Shown one piece after another: positions 33,401 to 34,790 of a stretch of 34,790 nt of DNA. Made by a program: the position numbers and the translations under genes. Each line of letters starts with the position of its first letter. The first letter of the stretch is position 1. The notes under the pieces are model-generated. The model had not been told where the DNA came from and did no database searches. It saw nothing but the letters and a program-made list of their open reading frames with translations. This DNA comes from Holophagales bacterium (GTDB lineage: Bacteria; Acidobacteriota; Thermoanaerobaculia; Multivoradales; Multivoraceae): positions 60,395 to 95,184 of the forward strand of contig VXUF01000041.1 of the NCBI GenBank assembly GCA_009837085.1, given 5' to 3'.

Positions 33401-33783
33401 TCCACGGCCACCTCGTCTGCGTGATCGACGAGGACACCGCCTCGGACGGCGACCAGTTCGCGTACCAGTTCCGCCGCGCGGGCCTGGGACCAATCGTCGG
33501 CAAGAGGAGCTGGGGCGGCGTGGTCGGCATCTACGGCCGGGCGCCGCTCATCGACGGCGGTTCCGTCAACGTGCCCGAGGCCGGCTCCGCCGACCCCGAG
33601 GGCAACTGGGTGATCGAGGGCTACGGCGTCGACCCGGACATCGAGGTCACGAACCTTCCCCGGGACATCCTCGAAGGGCGGGACCCGCAACTCGCGAAGG
33701 CCGTCGAGCTCCTGCTCGAGAAGCTCGCGGAAGATCCACGGACACTGCCTGGCCGCCCCGCCGACCCGATCAAGACGCCATAG
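30406..33783 (+). CDS. Tricorn-like S41 family peptidase, exported
   Basis: Protein of 1125 residues. A signal peptide lies at about 1-29 (SCVAILALSTLPTPGLAQ). Residues 30-560 are WD40-like/PD40 propeller blades (repeated FSPDGQWIAFTG, WSPDGRRIAFTSDRSGETEIW). An acidic stretch of about 45 residues follows (about 572-616). A tricorn-type core domain has His788 (NVSHAYV), then a PDZ domain (about 815-895), and the S41 domain has the nucleophile Ser1013 (DTASDGDQ), DVRSNGGGN and GKRSWGGVVGI. It degrades peptides, probably in the periplasm. The order matches archaeal tricorn, with an added signal peptide and acidic linker. GGAGG precedes the ATG at 30406. Confidence 0.93.
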   Translation: MTVTPQIQRAMRSCVAILALSTLPTPGLAQTGEPTRLLRFPDLSGDRIAFTYAGDIWLAPAAGGTATHLTSHPGLELFAKFSPDGQWIAFTGQYDGDEQVYVVPTAGGAPRQLTFYPAAGPLAPRWGYDYQVYGWSPDGSAVLFRSLRDGWDLGDTKLFLVDVSGGLPRALPMPESGGGDLSPDGQRVVYSPVTRDFRHWKRYEGGWAQDLWILDIDSLESIQVTNHKRSDRDPMWIGDTIYFSSDRDGTLNLYAYDTGSGDIEQLTDEDRWNVRWPSADKANRRIVYEKAGSLEVFDIASGSARPIPIHVPTDQLARRPSRVSAANRVSGYSLSPKAKRAAFSARGDIFSVPIEHGPTRNLTHSSGANDRDPAWSPDGRRIAFTSDRSGETEIWGVDQDGSGEPVQLTQGSVGRHYNNLLWSPGSDRIAFIDQQGRLGIVDAGDRRSDDAATGGREIIEVADDSRPFGTSYDWSPNGDYLAVGLGDENTFGSIHLFEVESTTLTRVTSEMWNDFFPAFDPGGDYLYFLSDRQFQPQIGSFEYNYAADRETYIYALALREDTAHPFPPRSDEVEIEEEDEEEDGEANGEDDRDDGEEHDTDDDNGDDEKDRDRIDLDGLAQRVARVPVDADNYFGLGAAEGKLLYVRGGAGYLGRSSDVQTEVFSYDLKQRESKSLARGIGGLVLSGDRKKLLVSERGSFRLLDVGGGEAKTLSLAGLTVDRVPADEWAQIFDEVWRRFRDFFYAPNMHGYDWEALREQYRPLLAHVGHRSDLNYLMSEMVAELNVSHAYVSGGDYEAPDRPRAALLGARFELDEDAGRYRIARIFEGQNEEPRYRSPLTEIGVGVDAGDYVFAIQGRELTPDTNPFQLLREAGRGPLELTVGSSPERGEARNVLVDPIASEDALIYLAWTERSRRIVEELGGGRIGYLHIPDMSASGIREWIKWYYGQVRKDAMVVDVRSNGGGNVSPMIIERLRRETLMLDFERNRDSVDTSPGGVFHGHLVCVIDEDTASDGDQFAYQFRRAGLGPIVGKRSWGGVVGIYGRAPLIDGGSVNVPEAGSADPEGNWVIEGYGVDPDIEVTNLPRDILEGRDPQLAKAVELLLEKLAEDPRTLPGRPADPIKTP

Positions 33784-33808
33784 CATCCACGAACGAAACA
33801 CCTCTGCC

Positions 33809-33835
33809 ACTGGGTGCGCCGGCGTCCCCGCCGGC
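33809..33835 (-). repeat. Palindromic intergenic repeat, copy 6 (inverted)
   Basis: Reverse complement of the 27-bp unit of copy 1 with no differences, in the 107-bp spacer between the S41 peptidase and the propeller gene. A GCCGCGAAGCGGC hairpin lies just to its right (from about 33848), the mirror of the arrangement at copies 1 and 4. Confidence 0.85.
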
Positions 33836-33890
33836 ACCAGGCGCGATGCCGCGAAGCGGCGAGCCCGAGTAACCCGTTCAGGAGAATCCC

Positions 33891-34790
33891 GTGTCGAAAA
33901 GCCTCCACCTCCTCCTCGCCGCAACCTTCGCAGCAGCGCCCGCTCTTGCGGCCGAATCCAGCGACGCCAACGACTGGCCCGGCTTTCGCGGCGCCGACGG
34001 CAGCGGCATCGCCCGTTCCGGTCCCGGCCCGGCGGCCGACCTCGACCTGGACCGCCACCTGCTCTGGAAGGCGAAGATCGAGGGCCGCGGCCACTCGTCG
34101 CCCGTGGTCTCGGACGGCAAGGTGTTCCTGACAACGGCGATCGTGGGCGACGTGATTCCCGGCGCCGGTCCGCCCGAGCACACGTTCGGCGGTCAGCCAT
34201 TTCGCCATCCACAGGCCACCGACGGAAACCGCCATCACACGATGAGGGTGATCGCCCTGGACGCCGAACAGGGCGACCTGCTCTGGTCCCACACGGCCTA
34301 CGCCGGACGCGTCTACGACGACCGCCACTCCGCGTCGTCCTACGCGTCGCCCACCCCGGTCACCGACGGCGAGCGGGTCTACGCCTACTTCGGTTCCGAG
34401 GGCGTCTACGCGTACACCCTCGACGGCGAGCCGGCGTGGGAGCGCGACATCGGCGACATCAAGACGGTCGGACTCGGAGTCGGCACCTCGCCGGTGCTCC
34501 ACGACGGCCTGCTCATCATCCTGGCCGACGAGGACAGCGGCGACGACTCCTTCATCGTCGCACTGGACGCGCTGACCGGCGAGGAGGTCTGGAAGCGCGA
34601 CCGGCCGGTGCAGGCAAGCTGGGCGACGCCCGTCCTGGTCGAGCACGAGGGGCAGAAGCAGTTGCTGACCAGCGGCTACGAGTTCGTCATCGCCTATGAC
34701 CCGGCGGACGGCAGCGAGCTCTGGCGGGCCACCGGCCTTCAGAACAACGCGATCCACATCCCGATGACGGTGGACGATCTGGCCGTGTTC
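33891..34790 (+). CDS. Exported PQQ-like beta-propeller protein (C-terminus outside the window)
   Basis: The frame stays open for 300 codons from a GTG at 33891 to the window edge. AGGAG (33880-33884) supports the start. The signal peptide is SLHLLLAATFAAAPALAAE. The sequence then reads DWPGFRGADGSGIARSG and propeller blades such as LLWKAKIEGRGHSSPVV, VIALDAEQGDLLWSHTAYAG, VYAYTLDGEPAWERDIGDI and VALDALTGEEVWKRDRPV, the A-x-D-x-x-x-G-x-x-x-W pattern of PQQ_2/BamB-like domains. The opening WPGFRG is typical of a large family of exported propeller proteins in Planctomycetes, Acidobacteria and Verrucomicrobia. Whether it binds PQQ is unknown. It follows the S41 peptidase by 107 bp. Confidence 0.9.
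   Translation, partial: MSKSLHLLLAATFAAAPALAAESSDANDWPGFRGADGSGIARSGPGPAADLDLDRHLLWKAKIEGRGHSSPVVSDGKVFLTTAIVGDVIPGAGPPEHTFGGQPFRHPQATDGNRHHTMRVIALDAEQGDLLWSHTAYAGRVYDDRHSASSYASPTPVTDGERVYAYFGSEGVYAYTLDGEPAWERDIGDIKTVGLGVGTSPVLHDGLLIILADEDSGDDSFIVALDALTGEEVWKRDRPVQASWATPVLVEHEGQKQLLTSGYEFVIAYDPADGSELWRATGLQNNAIHIPMTVDDLAVF

Overview
This is high-GC, gene-dense bacterial DNA with short spacers. An exported TonB-type receptor with a carboxypeptidase-regulatory-like domain, a lipoprotein with a lipobox, a tricorn-like S41 peptidase, an exported PQQ-type propeller and a selenoprotein together suggest a Gram-negative heterotroph. Acidobacteriota or a relative is my best guess, but this is inference: no rRNA or other phylogenetic marker is present.

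Layout. 1-5.5 kb (minus): start of a TonB receptor, an SLC13-type permease with four RCK_C domains, two SDR oxidoreductases and an exported P1-family peptidase. 5.6-8.4 kb (plus): an M20 peptidase/deacylase and an AGXT2-like aminotransferase. 8.5-14.8 kb (minus): an SCP2-type thiolase paired with a ketosynthase-like/DUF35 fusion, a solute-binding lipoprotein, a histidine phosphatase and a thioredoxin-fused protein of unknown role. 14.9-21.0 kb (plus): a UGSC-motif selenoprotein read through an in-frame TGA, an MBL hydrolase, and a coxG-S-L-M-like molybdenum hydroxylase set. 21.1-22.4 kb: a small TPR gene bracketed by two inverted copies of a 175-bp element. 22.4-30.2 kb (minus): acyl-CoA dehydrogenase, an atypical pyruvate kinase, GAPDH, a GAPDH-like protein lacking the catalytic Cys and His, a glycolate-oxidase-type Fe-S subunit and malate synthase A. 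30.4-34.8 kb (plus): the tricorn-like peptidase and the start of a PQQ-like propeller protein.

How the genes work together. Thiolase, ketosynthase-like/DUF35 protein and acyl-CoA dehydrogenase point to acyl-CoA metabolism. The GlcF-like protein, malate synthase and the AGXT2-like aminotransferase all touch glyoxylate. GAPDH and pyruvate kinase form a lower-glycolysis operon with the pseudo-GAPDH in front. The selenoprotein and the divergent thioredoxin fusion look like a redox pair.

Most notable: (1) the selenoprotein, whose UGA is followed by a hairpin with G and U at +23/+24; (2) the inverted 175-bp elements around the TPR gene, whose terminal arms have changed in step; (3) the pseudo-GAPDH translationally coupled to a normal GAPDH; (4) a six-copy intergenic palindromic repeat family, including one REPIN-like doublet between convergent genes.
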